DNA of 64,000 bases from Solobacterium sp. Its GTDB lineage: Bacteria; Bacillota_I; Bacilli_A; Erysipelotrichales; Erysipelotrichaceae. Positions within the stretch are counted from its first letter, which is position 1; every line of letters begins with the position of its first letter. Made by a program: the position numbers and the translations under genes. Below the pieces are notes generated by a model. It was not told where the DNA came from. It worked only from the letters and a program-made list of their open reading frames with translations, and ran no database searches. Shown in pieces: positions 32,871-39,638 of this stretch. The stretch spans positions 20,971 to 84,970 of the forward strand of contig JAFRCE010000017.1 of NCBI GenBank assembly GCA_017404505.1, in the 5' to 3' direction.

Positions 32871-34217
32871 ATGGAAAAGAAATTTCAGGCGGCCTATGTG
32901 CCGATCGGCGTGGGAACCTTCCACATGCCGTCCGCCCAGGCAATGTTCGATGCCTCCGCGAAACTGCTGAAAAGCATCTGTGAAGACACAGTTGTGCCGG
33001 AAGAGATGCTGCTGAATACGGATCTTCTGAATGCTTATCTGGATACCATTGATCCGGATCTGATCATTCTGCAGAACCTGACATTCGCCAATGCCGCATA
33101 TGCTTCGGAAGTCCTGCACCGCTTCCATGACGTGCCGATCCTGTTATGGACGCTCAGGGAACCGGTCATCGACGGCGGCAGACTGCGGCTCAATGCCTTG
33201 ACCGGCGCGTTCTCCGCCGCCAACACGATCCGTCATTTCCGGGCCCAGCCGTTCGAATACGTCTATGGCGCACCGGATGAAGAAAAGGTCAGGGATACGC
33301 TGACCAAGATGATCAAAGCGGCCCGGGTCCGTCAGGAAATGCAGTCCCTGAAAGTCTGTGCCATCGGCTACACGCCGCAGGGATTCGGTTTCGGCAGAGC
33401 CTTGGACAACGATCTTCTGTTTGTCTTCGGTGTCCGGCAGGACGCCATTGAGGCAAGGGAGCTGATCGAAACTGCCAAAGGCTTCAATGAAGCAGACGTC
33501 AAAGAGTACCTGAACGACGCGCAAAACCGCACCGTCGGACTGGATGAAACACCGGAAAAGAACCGCATGGACTTTGCCAGACTGTATAAGGCCTATGCGG
33601 AATTTGTCAGAAAAAACAACATCGGCGCAGTGGCTTCCAGATGCTGGCCGGACTTCTTCGTATCCTTCGGCACGCCGGTCTGTGCCGTGCTGGCCATGCT
33701 CAACGACCTCGGTGTCGCGGCCGCCTGCGAAGCGGATATGTACGGCGCCTTATCCATGTGGATGGGTATGAAACTCAGCGGCCGGAGTGTTTTCTTCGGT
33801 GATCCGGTATCGCTGGACGAAAAGGAAAACACCATTACCTTCTGGCACTGCGGTACGGCAGCCTGTTCACTGGCAAGAAAAGACACCGGTGCCTGCATCG
33901 GCGAACACTGCAACCGTCATATCGGCCCGACGATGGAATTCGGCTGTGAAGAAAGTGAGCATGCCACCATCTTCCGCATCGGCCGCAATCCGGACGGCAC
34001 GTTCCGTTTCTTCATTACCGCCGGCAAGGCTCTTGACAGACCAAAGCAGTTCTTTGGAACTTCGGTCGTGATCGAGACGGAAGAAAGCAGTGAAAAAATC
34101 ATTCACGAAGCAGTAAAGGCGGGCTGGGAGCCGCATTATGCCGTCATCTTTGACGATGTCGCGGACGAACTGGAAATGCTGGCCCACATGTTCGGCTGTG
34201 AAGTAACAAGATACTGA
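32871..34217 (+). CDS. L-fucose/L-arabinose isomerase-fold protein
   Basis: The 448-residue protein has the FucI/AraA C-terminal signature: VAAACEADMYGALSMWMG (Glu287, Asp289), FFGDP (Asp311) and WHCGT (His326), matching the metal and catalytic residues of fucose isomerases. The N-terminal 170 residues look like the family's Rossmann-like domain. It probably interconverts an aldose and ketose for the kinase in the same operon. A GAGGAGG site fixes the start. Having both this and DUF4867 means either could be the isomerase. It is the last operon gene before a terminator. Confidence 0.85.
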   Translation: MEKKFQAAYVPIGVGTFHMPSAQAMFDASAKLLKSICEDTVVPEEMLLNTDLLNAYLDTIDPDLIILQNLTFANAAYASEVLHRFHDVPILLWTLREPVIDGGRLRLNALTGAFSAANTIRHFRAQPFEYVYGAPDEEKVRDTLTKMIKAARVRQEMQSLKVCAIGYTPQGFGFGRALDNDLLFVFGVRQDAIEARELIETAKGFNEADVKEYLNDAQNRTVGLDETPEKNRMDFARLYKAYAEFVRKNNIGAVASRCWPDFFVSFGTPVCAVLAMLNDLGVAAACEADMYGALSMWMGMKLSGRSVFFGDPVSLDEKENTITFWHCGTAACSLARKDTGACIGEHCNRHIGPTMEFGCEESEHATIFRIGRNPDGTFRFFITAGKALDRPKQFFGTSVVIETEESSEKIIHEAVKAGWEPHYAVIFDDVADELEMLAHMFGCEVTRY

Positions 34218-34221
34218 TACA

Positions 34222-34246
34222 AAGCGGGAGAATCCCGCTTTTTTAT
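34222..34246 (+). terminator. Operon terminator
   Basis: AAGCGGGA/TCCCGCTT with a GAA loop is followed by TTTT, closing the six-gene glycosidase operon. Confidence 0.9.
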
Positions 34247-34253
34247 TATCTAT

Positions 34254-34262
34254 TGCTATAAT
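34254..34262 (+). promoter_or_regulatory. Predicted leaderless extended -10 promoter
   Basis: TGCTATAAT (TATAAT at 34257-34262) is an extended -10 element. Six bases separate it from ATG 34269, so +1 falls on the start codon. No ribosome binding site is visible. Confidence 0.6.
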
Positions 34263-34268
34263 GTCTGT

Positions 34269-34775
34269 ATGAAACAGATCGACATACAGAAACTGACAGA
34301 AAGCTATGAAACCAGAATTCTGAAAGAAGAAGACATTGATGATATTCTCAGGATCCTGCGCGGCAATCCGCTGTTTTATGAATACACCACTGCCAGAGCG
34401 GAAAGGGAAGCTGTCAGGGAAGACATGCAGGCGCTGCCGCCCGGCCGGACGATGGCTGACAAGTATTACTTTGGCTTTTTCGAAAACGGCAGACTGATTG
34501 CCGTGATGGACCTGATCGACGGCTATCCGGATGAGGAAACCGCCTTTATCGGCTTCTTCATGATGGCAGCGGAAAAGCAGGGCAGAGGTGCCGGTTCCCG
34601 TCTCATCCAGGACGTATTGAAAGAACTGAAGCGCGGCGGCTTTGGCAAAGCGCGTCTCTGCATCAACAAAGGCAATCCCCAGTCTTCCCATTTCTGGCAC
34701 AAAAACGGCTTTGTTCCGCTGAAAGAAGTCACAAGGGGTGAAGAAACCGTGATTCTTGCCGAGTGCAAATTATAG
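34269..34775 (+). CDS. GNAT family N-acetyltransferase
   Basis: The 168-residue protein has the GNAT fold: FIGFFMMAAEKQGRGAGSRL contains the acetyl-CoA loop (Q-x-x-G-x-G/A-like), followed by NPQSSHFWHKNGFVPLKE, the usual motif B region. The substrate is unknown. The gene follows the glycosidase operon terminator but has its own extended -10 promoter directly at the ATG, so it may be expressed as a leaderless mRNA. The flavodoxin gene is 21 nt downstream. Confidence 0.88.
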   Translation: MKQIDIQKLTESYETRILKEEDIDDILRILRGNPLFYEYTTARAEREAVREDMQALPPGRTMADKYYFGFFENGRLIAVMDLIDGYPDEETAFIGFFMMAAEKQGRGAGSRLIQDVLKELKRGGFGKARLCINKGNPQSSHFWHKNGFVPLKEVTRGEETVILAECKL

Positions 34776-34796
34776 AAAAGAAAGAAGGATGAGTAA

Positions 34797-35246
34797 ATGA
34801 AAACAGCCGTAACGTATTTTTCCGCTTCCGGCGTGACCGCCGGCAAAGCCAAAAAGATTGCTGAAATGATTCCTGCGGATCTCTATGAAATCAGACCCGC
34901 CGTGCCATACAGCCGCGCGGATCTGAACTGGCGTGATCCAAAAAGCCGCTCTTCACGGGAAATGAAGGATCCTGCTTCCCGTCCGGCTCTGGCTGAAACG
35001 GATCATGACTTCCGTGCTTATGACCGGGTGCTGATCGGTTTTCCGATCTGGTGGTATACCGCTCCGACCCTGATCAATACCTTTGTCGAAACATATGATC
35101 TGAGCGGCAAGGAAATCGTATTGTTCGCGACATCCGGCGGCAGCGGCATCGATAAAGCGGTGAAGGATTTTCAGACCGCCTATCCGCAGCTGAATATCAA
35201 AGGCGGCCGCCTGGTCAACGGCAGTGTGAAGGAACTGGCGGAATGA
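34797..35246 (+). CDS. Flavodoxin
   Basis: The 149-residue protein begins with the flavodoxin phosphate loop (TYFSASGVTAGKAKKIAE), then GFPIWWYTAPTLINTFVE around the isoalloxazine ring and FATSGGSGI as the third FMN loop. It would carry electrons in the cytoplasm or reduce a partner. An AGAAGGA site fixes the start. The stop overlaps the next gene, a lipoprotein flavodoxin, by 4 nt. Confidence 0.88.
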   Translation: MKTAVTYFSASGVTAGKAKKIAEMIPADLYEIRPAVPYSRADLNWRDPKSRSSREMKDPASRPALAETDHDFRAYDRVLIGFPIWWYTAPTLINTFVETYDLSGKEIVLFATSGGSGIDKAVKDFQTAYPQLNIKGGRLVNGSVKELAE

Positions 35247-35860
35247 AGAAACTGACACTGTTCCTGACAGCCGCGGTTTCGCTGTTCCTCTTCAGCTGCG
35301 GGACAAAACCGGCTGACTCTGTCGCGGAAAACAAAGAAGCAGTGCCGGCGGAAAGCCAGCCGGCTGATACAGTAAAGGACGAGAAGCAGATCGCTGTCGT
35401 GTATTTTTCAGCGACCGGCCATACCCGGATGGCAGCCGGCCAGATCGCGGAACTGTGCGGCGCTGACCTGTTTGAGATCGTGCCGGCCGAACCATATGCT
35501 GAAGAGGATCTGAATTATCATGATGAAAGCACTCGTGCCACGCTTGAACAGAAAGATCCGGCCGCCCGTCCGGCCATCGCGTCGGGACCGTTTGACCTGT
35601 CGGAATATCAGGTGCTCGTTCTCGGCTATCCGATCTGGTGGGGTCAGGCGCCGCGTATTATGAATACGTTCGTCGAACAGTATGATTTCGGCGATCAGCT
35701 GATCATTCCGTTCTGTACGTCCGCCTCTTCACCGATCGCTGACAGCGCGGAGTATCTGCAGGAACTGTCAAAGGGCGGCCGCTGGCAAGCGGGGACGCGG
35801 TTTTCTGCGGCTGTTACGATGGAAGAATTGCAGGCCTGGCTGGAAACCGTCATGCCGTGA
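35243..35860 (+). CDS. Flavodoxin-like lipoprotein
   Basis: The 205-residue protein has a signal peptide ending in lipobox LFSC (Cys19), a Glu/Ala/Pro-rich linker and a flavodoxin domain: VVYFSATGHTRMAAGQIAE, LGYPIWWGQAPRIMNTFVE and FCTSASSP. It should be lipid-anchored outside the membrane, where it might take part in extracellular electron transfer. It is a diverged duplicate of the upstream cytoplasmic flavodoxin and is translationally coupled to it. Confidence 0.88.
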   Translation: MKKLTLFLTAAVSLFLFSCGTKPADSVAENKEAVPAESQPADTVKDEKQIAVVYFSATGHTRMAAGQIAELCGADLFEIVPAEPYAEEDLNYHDESTRATLEQKDPAARPAIASGPFDLSEYQVLVLGYPIWWGQAPRIMNTFVEQYDFGDQLIIPFCTSASSPIADSAEYLQELSKGGRWQAGTRFSAAVTMEELQAWLETVMP

Positions 35861-35869
35861 ATTTATAAT
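35841..35869 (+). promoter_or_regulatory. Predicted leaderless promoter for the TelA gene
   Basis: TGGAAA (35841-35846) and a perfect TATAAT (35864-35869) are spaced 17 bp apart. Six bases precede ATG 35876. The promoter overlaps the end of the flavodoxin gene. Confidence 0.6.
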
Positions 35870-35875
35870 AAAAGC

Positions 35876-36793
35876 ATGGAAAATCATGATATTGATCTGA
35901 AACTGGATCAGACAACCGAACATTATAAAATGAGCGATCTTACCGAAGACGAGCTGCAGTATGCCAGAACCTTCGCCCGGTCGATCGACGTAACCAACAA
36001 GGTCATGGTGCTGCAGTACGGAACGGAAGCCCAGCGCAAGGTTAAACGGCTTTCCGAATCCGCCCATCTCAATATTCCGGAAAACGATCTCAATGAGATC
36101 GAGATGCTGCTGAAAAGGATCATCCGGCAGCTGAACGAATTCGAGGACGAAGTCAAGCGCACCCGCAATATCACGATGCCTTCGGACAAAGCCCTGCAGC
36201 AGTTTAGGTCCCAGTATGATGCCTTTAATTCGAAACTCGGGGAATGCGCCCGGCGACTGGAGATCCTGCGCAGTGCCTTGCTGCATCATATTGACCGGAT
36301 GGACCGGCTGTATCAGGAACATCTGAAAGTCGTCCGGGAGTTTGATCTGTATCTATATGCCGGTGAAGAATGTCTGAAAGACAGCCGGGCCAACCGACAG
36401 AGAGAACTGACGGAAAAAGCAAAGACGAGCACATTGATGGAAGACGCCATCAAGGCGAAAGACTTCCGGGAAGACTGCCTGCTGTTTGAAAAGAAACTCG
36501 GCGATCTTTCCCTGAGCAGGGAACTGCCGCTGCAGATGATGACCCAGCTGAAACTGATTCAGTCGACCGATACCGTCATGGCCGCGAACCTGCGCAGACT
36601 GACGATGGATATTTTCCCGCTCTACCGCAGCCGGATCGTGCTGGCAATGGGCCAGAGCAGCGAAGGGGCCATCGAACCGCAGGTCTTCATCGAAGCAAAC
36701 AACGCGTTACGCAAAGCCGTTAACGCGGTATTGAAGGAAGAAACGGAAAAGCGGCGGATGCAGAAAGAAAAGACGACATTATTCCGCCAGTAA
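35876..36793 (+). CDS. Toxic anion resistance family protein (TelA-like)
   Basis: The 305-residue, mostly alpha-helical protein matches the TelA family (KlaA/YaaN). It has SIDVTNKVMVLQYGTEAQRKV near the N-terminus and the conserved QLKLIQSTDTVMAANL then IFPLYRSRIVLA toward the C-terminus. Members are linked to tellurite, nisin and antibiotic tolerance; the mechanism is unclear. It is somewhat shorter than most family members (about 360-400 residues). No ribosome binding site precedes the ATG, which sits 6 nt after a perfect TATAAT. Confidence 0.88.
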   Translation: MENHDIDLKLDQTTEHYKMSDLTEDELQYARTFARSIDVTNKVMVLQYGTEAQRKVKRLSESAHLNIPENDLNEIEMLLKRIIRQLNEFEDEVKRTRNITMPSDKALQQFRSQYDAFNSKLGECARRLEILRSALLHHIDRMDRLYQEHLKVVREFDLYLYAGEECLKDSRANRQRELTEKAKTSTLMEDAIKAKDFREDCLLFEKKLGDLSLSRELPLQMMTQLKLIQSTDTVMAANLRRLTMDIFPLYRSRIVLAMGQSSEGAIEPQVFIEANNALRKAVNAVLKEETEKRRMQKEKTTLFRQ

Positions 36794-36794
36794 G

Positions 36795-36825
36795 ACAGAG
36801 TGTGACAGTTTACATTCTGTTTTTT
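36795..36825 (+). terminator. Intrinsic terminator
   Basis: ACAGAGTGT/ACATTCTGT (one G-T pair) with an 8-nt loop is followed by TTTTT, immediately after the TelA stop. Confidence 0.75.
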
Positions 36826-36925
36826 ATGCCGGGAGGGAAGATTATCTGCGGCAAAAAAAGTTGCTGTTGGAAACAGTTCGTGACAGAATAGGAGAAGTCT
36901 GAAAAAGAACAGGGGGAGGCAGTCT

Positions 36926-37930
36926 ATGAAAAAACTGATCAGTACTGTACTTGCACTGCTGCTGGCGGCCGGCTGCAGTACACCGGCCGCGAACAGCGAA
37001 CCGGAAAAACCGGCAGAAGGAATCGATTATCTGGTTCTGGTCAATAAACTGCATCCGCTTCCGGAAGACTGGGAAGCGAAGCTGGAGACTGTGAAAGTGA
37101 CAAACCAGCTTGGCAATGAAGTGGAAGTGGAAAAGACAGCCTATGAGGCATATCTGAAACTGCAGGAAGATCTCGCAAAGGACAACGTGCTTATCGATCT
37201 GGATTCCGTGCGGCGGACGGTTGCCGAACAGCAGGAAATCGTCGATGACTTCACGAAGGAATTCGGTGCGGAATATACCGCCAAAATTGTTGCGAAACCG
37301 GGTTATTCCGAACATCATACCGGTCTTGCTCTGGACGTCTATCTGATCATTGACGGGGAAGCTATATACGACAATGATGCGATGCTGCAGCATCCGGAAA
37401 TCTGGGAGAAAGTTCACTCCCGCATGCCGGATTACGGCTTTATCCTCCGCTATCTGCCCGGCAAAGAATACATTACCGGCTATGCCTATGAACCGTGGCA
37501 CCTGCGCTATGTCGGCGTGGAAACGGCCAGGGAAATCAGTGATAAGGGCATTACATTGGAAGCGTATCTTGGTGCCGTCAATGAAACGGACGTCCGTATT
37601 GATTACGGAACATCCGAACTCTATACACCGGAAGAGCGGGAAGAAATGACGATTCTGATCAAGTGCCGGTTCGCGGCGATGGAAGGATGCGAGCTTCACA
37701 GTCTCCGCTATGCCGGGGATGAATCCGCATCCGCGGAGAACTTCGCATGGATCAACGATCTGAAAGAGGATGATCCGGAATATGTTAAGGTAGCATGTTT
37801 CCTGATGGATTTTCATTCACCAAAAGAAAACAGCGGCTCATTCGATCCGGATCAGGAATACACGGAATACAGCTGGTGGCTTGGCTGTGATGCCGACGGT
37901 GACTGGGACATCGTCAGTTACGGTTATTAA
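36926..37930 (+). CDS. VanY-like D,D-carboxypeptidase lipoprotein (M15B)
   Basis: The 334-residue protein has a lipoprotein signal (lipobox AAGC, Cys16), then an M15 peptidase domain with SEHHTGLALD (His130, Asp137) and EPWHLRY (Glu189, His192). It should trim peptidoglycan stem peptides outside the membrane. The first 280 residues after the signal closely parallel the signal-less copy at 24949, including the extra C-terminal domain; this copy adds about 40 residues with WWLGCDADGDWD at the end. A GGGGGAGG site fixes the start. Confidence 0.9.
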   Translation: MKKLISTVLALLLAAGCSTPAANSEPEKPAEGIDYLVLVNKLHPLPEDWEAKLETVKVTNQLGNEVEVEKTAYEAYLKLQEDLAKDNVLIDLDSVRRTVAEQQEIVDDFTKEFGAEYTAKIVAKPGYSEHHTGLALDVYLIIDGEAIYDNDAMLQHPEIWEKVHSRMPDYGFILRYLPGKEYITGYAYEPWHLRYVGVETAREISDKGITLEAYLGAVNETDVRIDYGTSELYTPEEREEMTILIKCRFAAMEGCELHSLRYAGDESASAENFAWINDLKEDDPEYVKVACFLMDFHSPKENSGSFDPDQEYTEYSWWLGCDADGDWDIVSYGY

Positions 37931-37942
37931 GAAGAAATACAA

Positions 37943-37970
37943 AAAAGAACCTCACTGAGGTTCTTCTTTC
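37943..37970. terminator. Bidirectional terminator
   Basis: AAGAACCTCA/TGAGGTTCTT is flanked by A and T runs, between the VanY-like lipoprotein gene and the convergent small gene. Confidence 0.8.
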
Positions 37971-37989
37971 GTATATGCGGTTACTGTGA

Positions 37990-38301
37990 TCAGTTCAGGC
38001 ATGTCCAGATGCCGCAGGCATGGTGGACATAACTGTAAGGGTTGACCATCTCGGCTTTCAGGACATTGCCTTCAACCTTTTTGATTGCAAAGACTGCCTT
38101 GATATCCGACAGTATTTTCGCGTCATCCCTGGAAATGTTGGAGACGAGCTGGGCCGGAACGATCCGGTTGTTTTCATCGACGATGACATATCGGCCGTTG
38201 TCATATCCCAGGTGAACCTCGTCACCGACGGTAAAGTTATAGTTAACACTGTCTTCGGCTGCGATCGTAACCTTCAGTTCTGTGTTGTTTAATGCGTTCA
38301 T
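37990..38301 (-). CDS. Small acidic protein with Cys-containing tail, unknown
   Basis: The 103-residue protein is not recognised. Its body is acidic and beta-rich. The last 13 residues (VHHACGIWTCLN and neighbours) differ in character: two His, two Cys five apart, and aromatic residues. This tail could bind metal, form a disulfide loop, or be the core of a processed peptide. All three ideas are speculative. The start is firm, with a perfect AAGGAGGT site 8 nt upstream. No peptidase or transporter gene lies alongside. Confidence 0.65.
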   Translation of the reverse strand: MNALNNTELKVTIAAEDSVNYNFTVGDEVHLGYDNGRYVIVDENNRIVPAQLVSNISRDDAKILSDIKAVFAIKKVEGNVLKAEMVNPYSYVHHACGIWTCLN

Positions 38302-38410
38302 AGTTCAAGTACCTCCTTGATCCGGTTACTGTTATAGCGCGCCTCTGAAACACAATCAATGCATTTTCTGAAAAAAATTACATTTTTCTCCTGCTGTAAC
38401 GGCTTACATC

Positions 38411-38424
38411 TGAAAGCGCTTCGA
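38411..38424 (+). promoter_or_regulatory. cre-like CcpA site
   Basis: TGAAAGCGCTTCGA closely matches the cre palindrome. It lies about 40 bp upstream of the -35 of the gene at 38510, a position more often linked to CcpA activation than repression. Confidence 0.6.
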
Positions 38425-38435
38425 TTTCGGTTTTT

Positions 38436-38449
38436 GAACACCAGTGTTC
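38436..38449. promoter_or_regulatory. Operator-like palindrome
   Basis: GAACACCAGTGTTC is a perfect 6-bp inverted repeat around CA, followed at once by GAACTTGAAC, a direct repeat of its half-site. It abuts the -35 box at 38454. The regulator is unknown. Confidence 0.5.
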
Positions 38450-38453
38450 GAAC

Positions 38454-38483
38454 TTGAACAAACGGGCTGATTCTGACTATGAT
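38454..38483 (+). promoter_or_regulatory. SigA-type promoter
   Basis: TTGAAC (38454-38459) and TATGAT (38478-38483) are spaced 18 bp apart, 26 nt upstream of ATG 38510. Confidence 0.65.
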
Positions 38484-38509
38484 AATAACGTTAAAAAGGA
38501 TTACTTCGC

Positions 38510-38698
38510 ATGGAAAACAGATATCTTCTGCTGCTGCAGAAAGCAGTTACGGCTTTTATCATATTTATTGGCTTTCACTATGTGATGAGCACGTTCATCC
38601 GGAAGGAGCCGTTTGCCTTCGACTGGTTTCTGGATGTGGCGGCGCCGCTGCTGTATGTCGGCATGCATACGATGATTGAAAACCGAAAGAGGAACTGA
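38510..38698 (+). CDS. Small two-helix membrane protein
   Basis: The 62-residue protein has two hydrophobic segments (about residues 10-27 and 40-53) and a basic C-terminus (ENRKRN). It is unrecognised. An AAAAAGGA site precedes it, and the next gene starts 2 nt after its stop with a GAGGA site inside this gene, so the pair form an operon behind the cre/palindrome region. Confidence 0.65.
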   Translation: MENRYLLLLQKAVTAFIIFIGFHYVMSTFIRKEPFAFDWFLDVAAPLLYVGMHTMIENRKRN

Positions 38699-38700
38699 GA

Positions 38701-39318
38701 ATGGGGCAATTTGACAGAACAGAAACGCAGGAACAGACTGTGAAAAGACTGGCGGGGAACGCCGGCAATATCATCGCGATGCTGAAGGATGTGCTGAGAG
38801 GGCCCAATGGTCTGGACATGAAATTCCCGCTGCTGTATGCGGCCGGACTGGCCGGATATGCGTGCCATCAGGCTGTTAAGGCGGAACTTGGTACATTCGC
38901 GGTGGCGGAGACGAAAAACGGCAAACGCTTCTACTTCGGTAATGACGTGAATCATTATCTGCTGGAAGATCAGTACAGCGTCTGGTCTTTCTGCCAGGCA
39001 GTCTCCCATAATAAAAATGAAGAGATGCTGGCTATTGTCACGCATGTGGTTCAGAGTGTCGGAACTGATGATCTGATGATCTGGAATATGACACCGGGCA
39101 GTGTCTATCAGAAGATCAAGGAATGCTGGGACGGGATCTATACCAACATGACGGACAGGTACTGCAAAAAGCCATCGGAATGGCCGATCCTGTATGGCAT
39201 CGTTCTGCAGAACATCATCCTTCAGGCTGTCGAAGCAGGGGCACCCGGCGAGGAAGCAGGGCGGATGGCCATGGAATGCGCCATTGTCATTTCCCGCATG
39301 GATGACGATTCGATCTGA
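38701..39318 (+). CDS. Hypothetical helical protein in a cre-controlled pair
   Basis: The 205-residue protein is soluble and mainly helical, with KFPLLYAAGLAGYACHQAV near residue 42 and a GNDVNHYLLEDQYSVW segment. No family was recognised. It forms an operon with the small membrane protein upstream and ends at a strong terminator. Its control region suggests a response to carbon source. Confidence 0.65.
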   Translation: MGQFDRTETQEQTVKRLAGNAGNIIAMLKDVLRGPNGLDMKFPLLYAAGLAGYACHQAVKAELGTFAVAETKNGKRFYFGNDVNHYLLEDQYSVWSFCQAVSHNKNEEMLAIVTHVVQSVGTDDLMIWNMTPGSVYQKIKECWDGIYTNMTDRYCKKPSEWPILYGIVLQNIILQAVEAGAPGEEAGRMAMECAIVISRMDDDSI

Positions 39319-39349
39319 AAAAAAGCAAACACAGAAAACAGAAAGAAAG

Positions 39350-39373
39350 GGAAGACTTCGGTCTTCCTTTTTC
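39350..39373 (+). terminator. Intrinsic terminator
   Basis: GGAAGAC/GTCTTCC with a TTCG tetraloop is followed by TTTTTC. Confidence 0.9.
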
Positions 39374-39593
39374 TGTCCGGTCTGGCGGATGCGGTCATCT
39401 TTTGACCAGAATCGGGTGAAAAAGCATTAAAAATCTAATATGTCACGTTGTGTCGAAATAGGGAAGGAACTACTATTTGCGGATTGGGATATTCGTCAAG
39501 ATTTGTCGAAATTAATTTTCCGGCTTTTTCATGCCGAAATCCGGTGTTTTTTACACGAAACTGCTGTTTTCTGACAGGGAAAACGGTGAAAAA
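39374..39593. other. AT-rich intergenic region with degenerate TGTCGAAAT repeats
   Basis: No gene is evident. TGTCGAAAT occurs at 39451 and 39504, with a variant TGCCGAAAT at 39532 and ACACGAAAC near 39552. All are on the same strand with decreasing spacing. They may be protein binding sites or chance. Confidence 0.35.
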
Positions 39594-39624
39594 CAGAAAA
39601 AGAGCTCCTCAAAATGAGGAACTC
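39594..39624 (-). terminator. Terminator of the M20 amidohydrolase gene
   Basis: GAGCTCCTCA/TGAGGAACTC (one mismatch) with an AA loop; on the minus strand it is followed by CTTTTTCTG. Confidence 0.8.
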
Positions 39625-39638
39625 TAGTATCTTCAGGG

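Noticed and set aside
35876..36793. Tellurite resistance operon
   Set aside because: Only the TelA-like protein is present, without TerC/TerD partners; the family name does not prove tellurite resistance.
38448..38456. GTTCGAAC as a tRNA T-arm
   Set aside because: No cloverleaf can be formed around it, and no other tRNA-like sequence was seen in the window.
38436..38460. Palindrome near 38440 as an SOS box
   Set aside because: The GAAC/GTTC half-sites are six bases apart, not the four required for the Bacillota LexA box.
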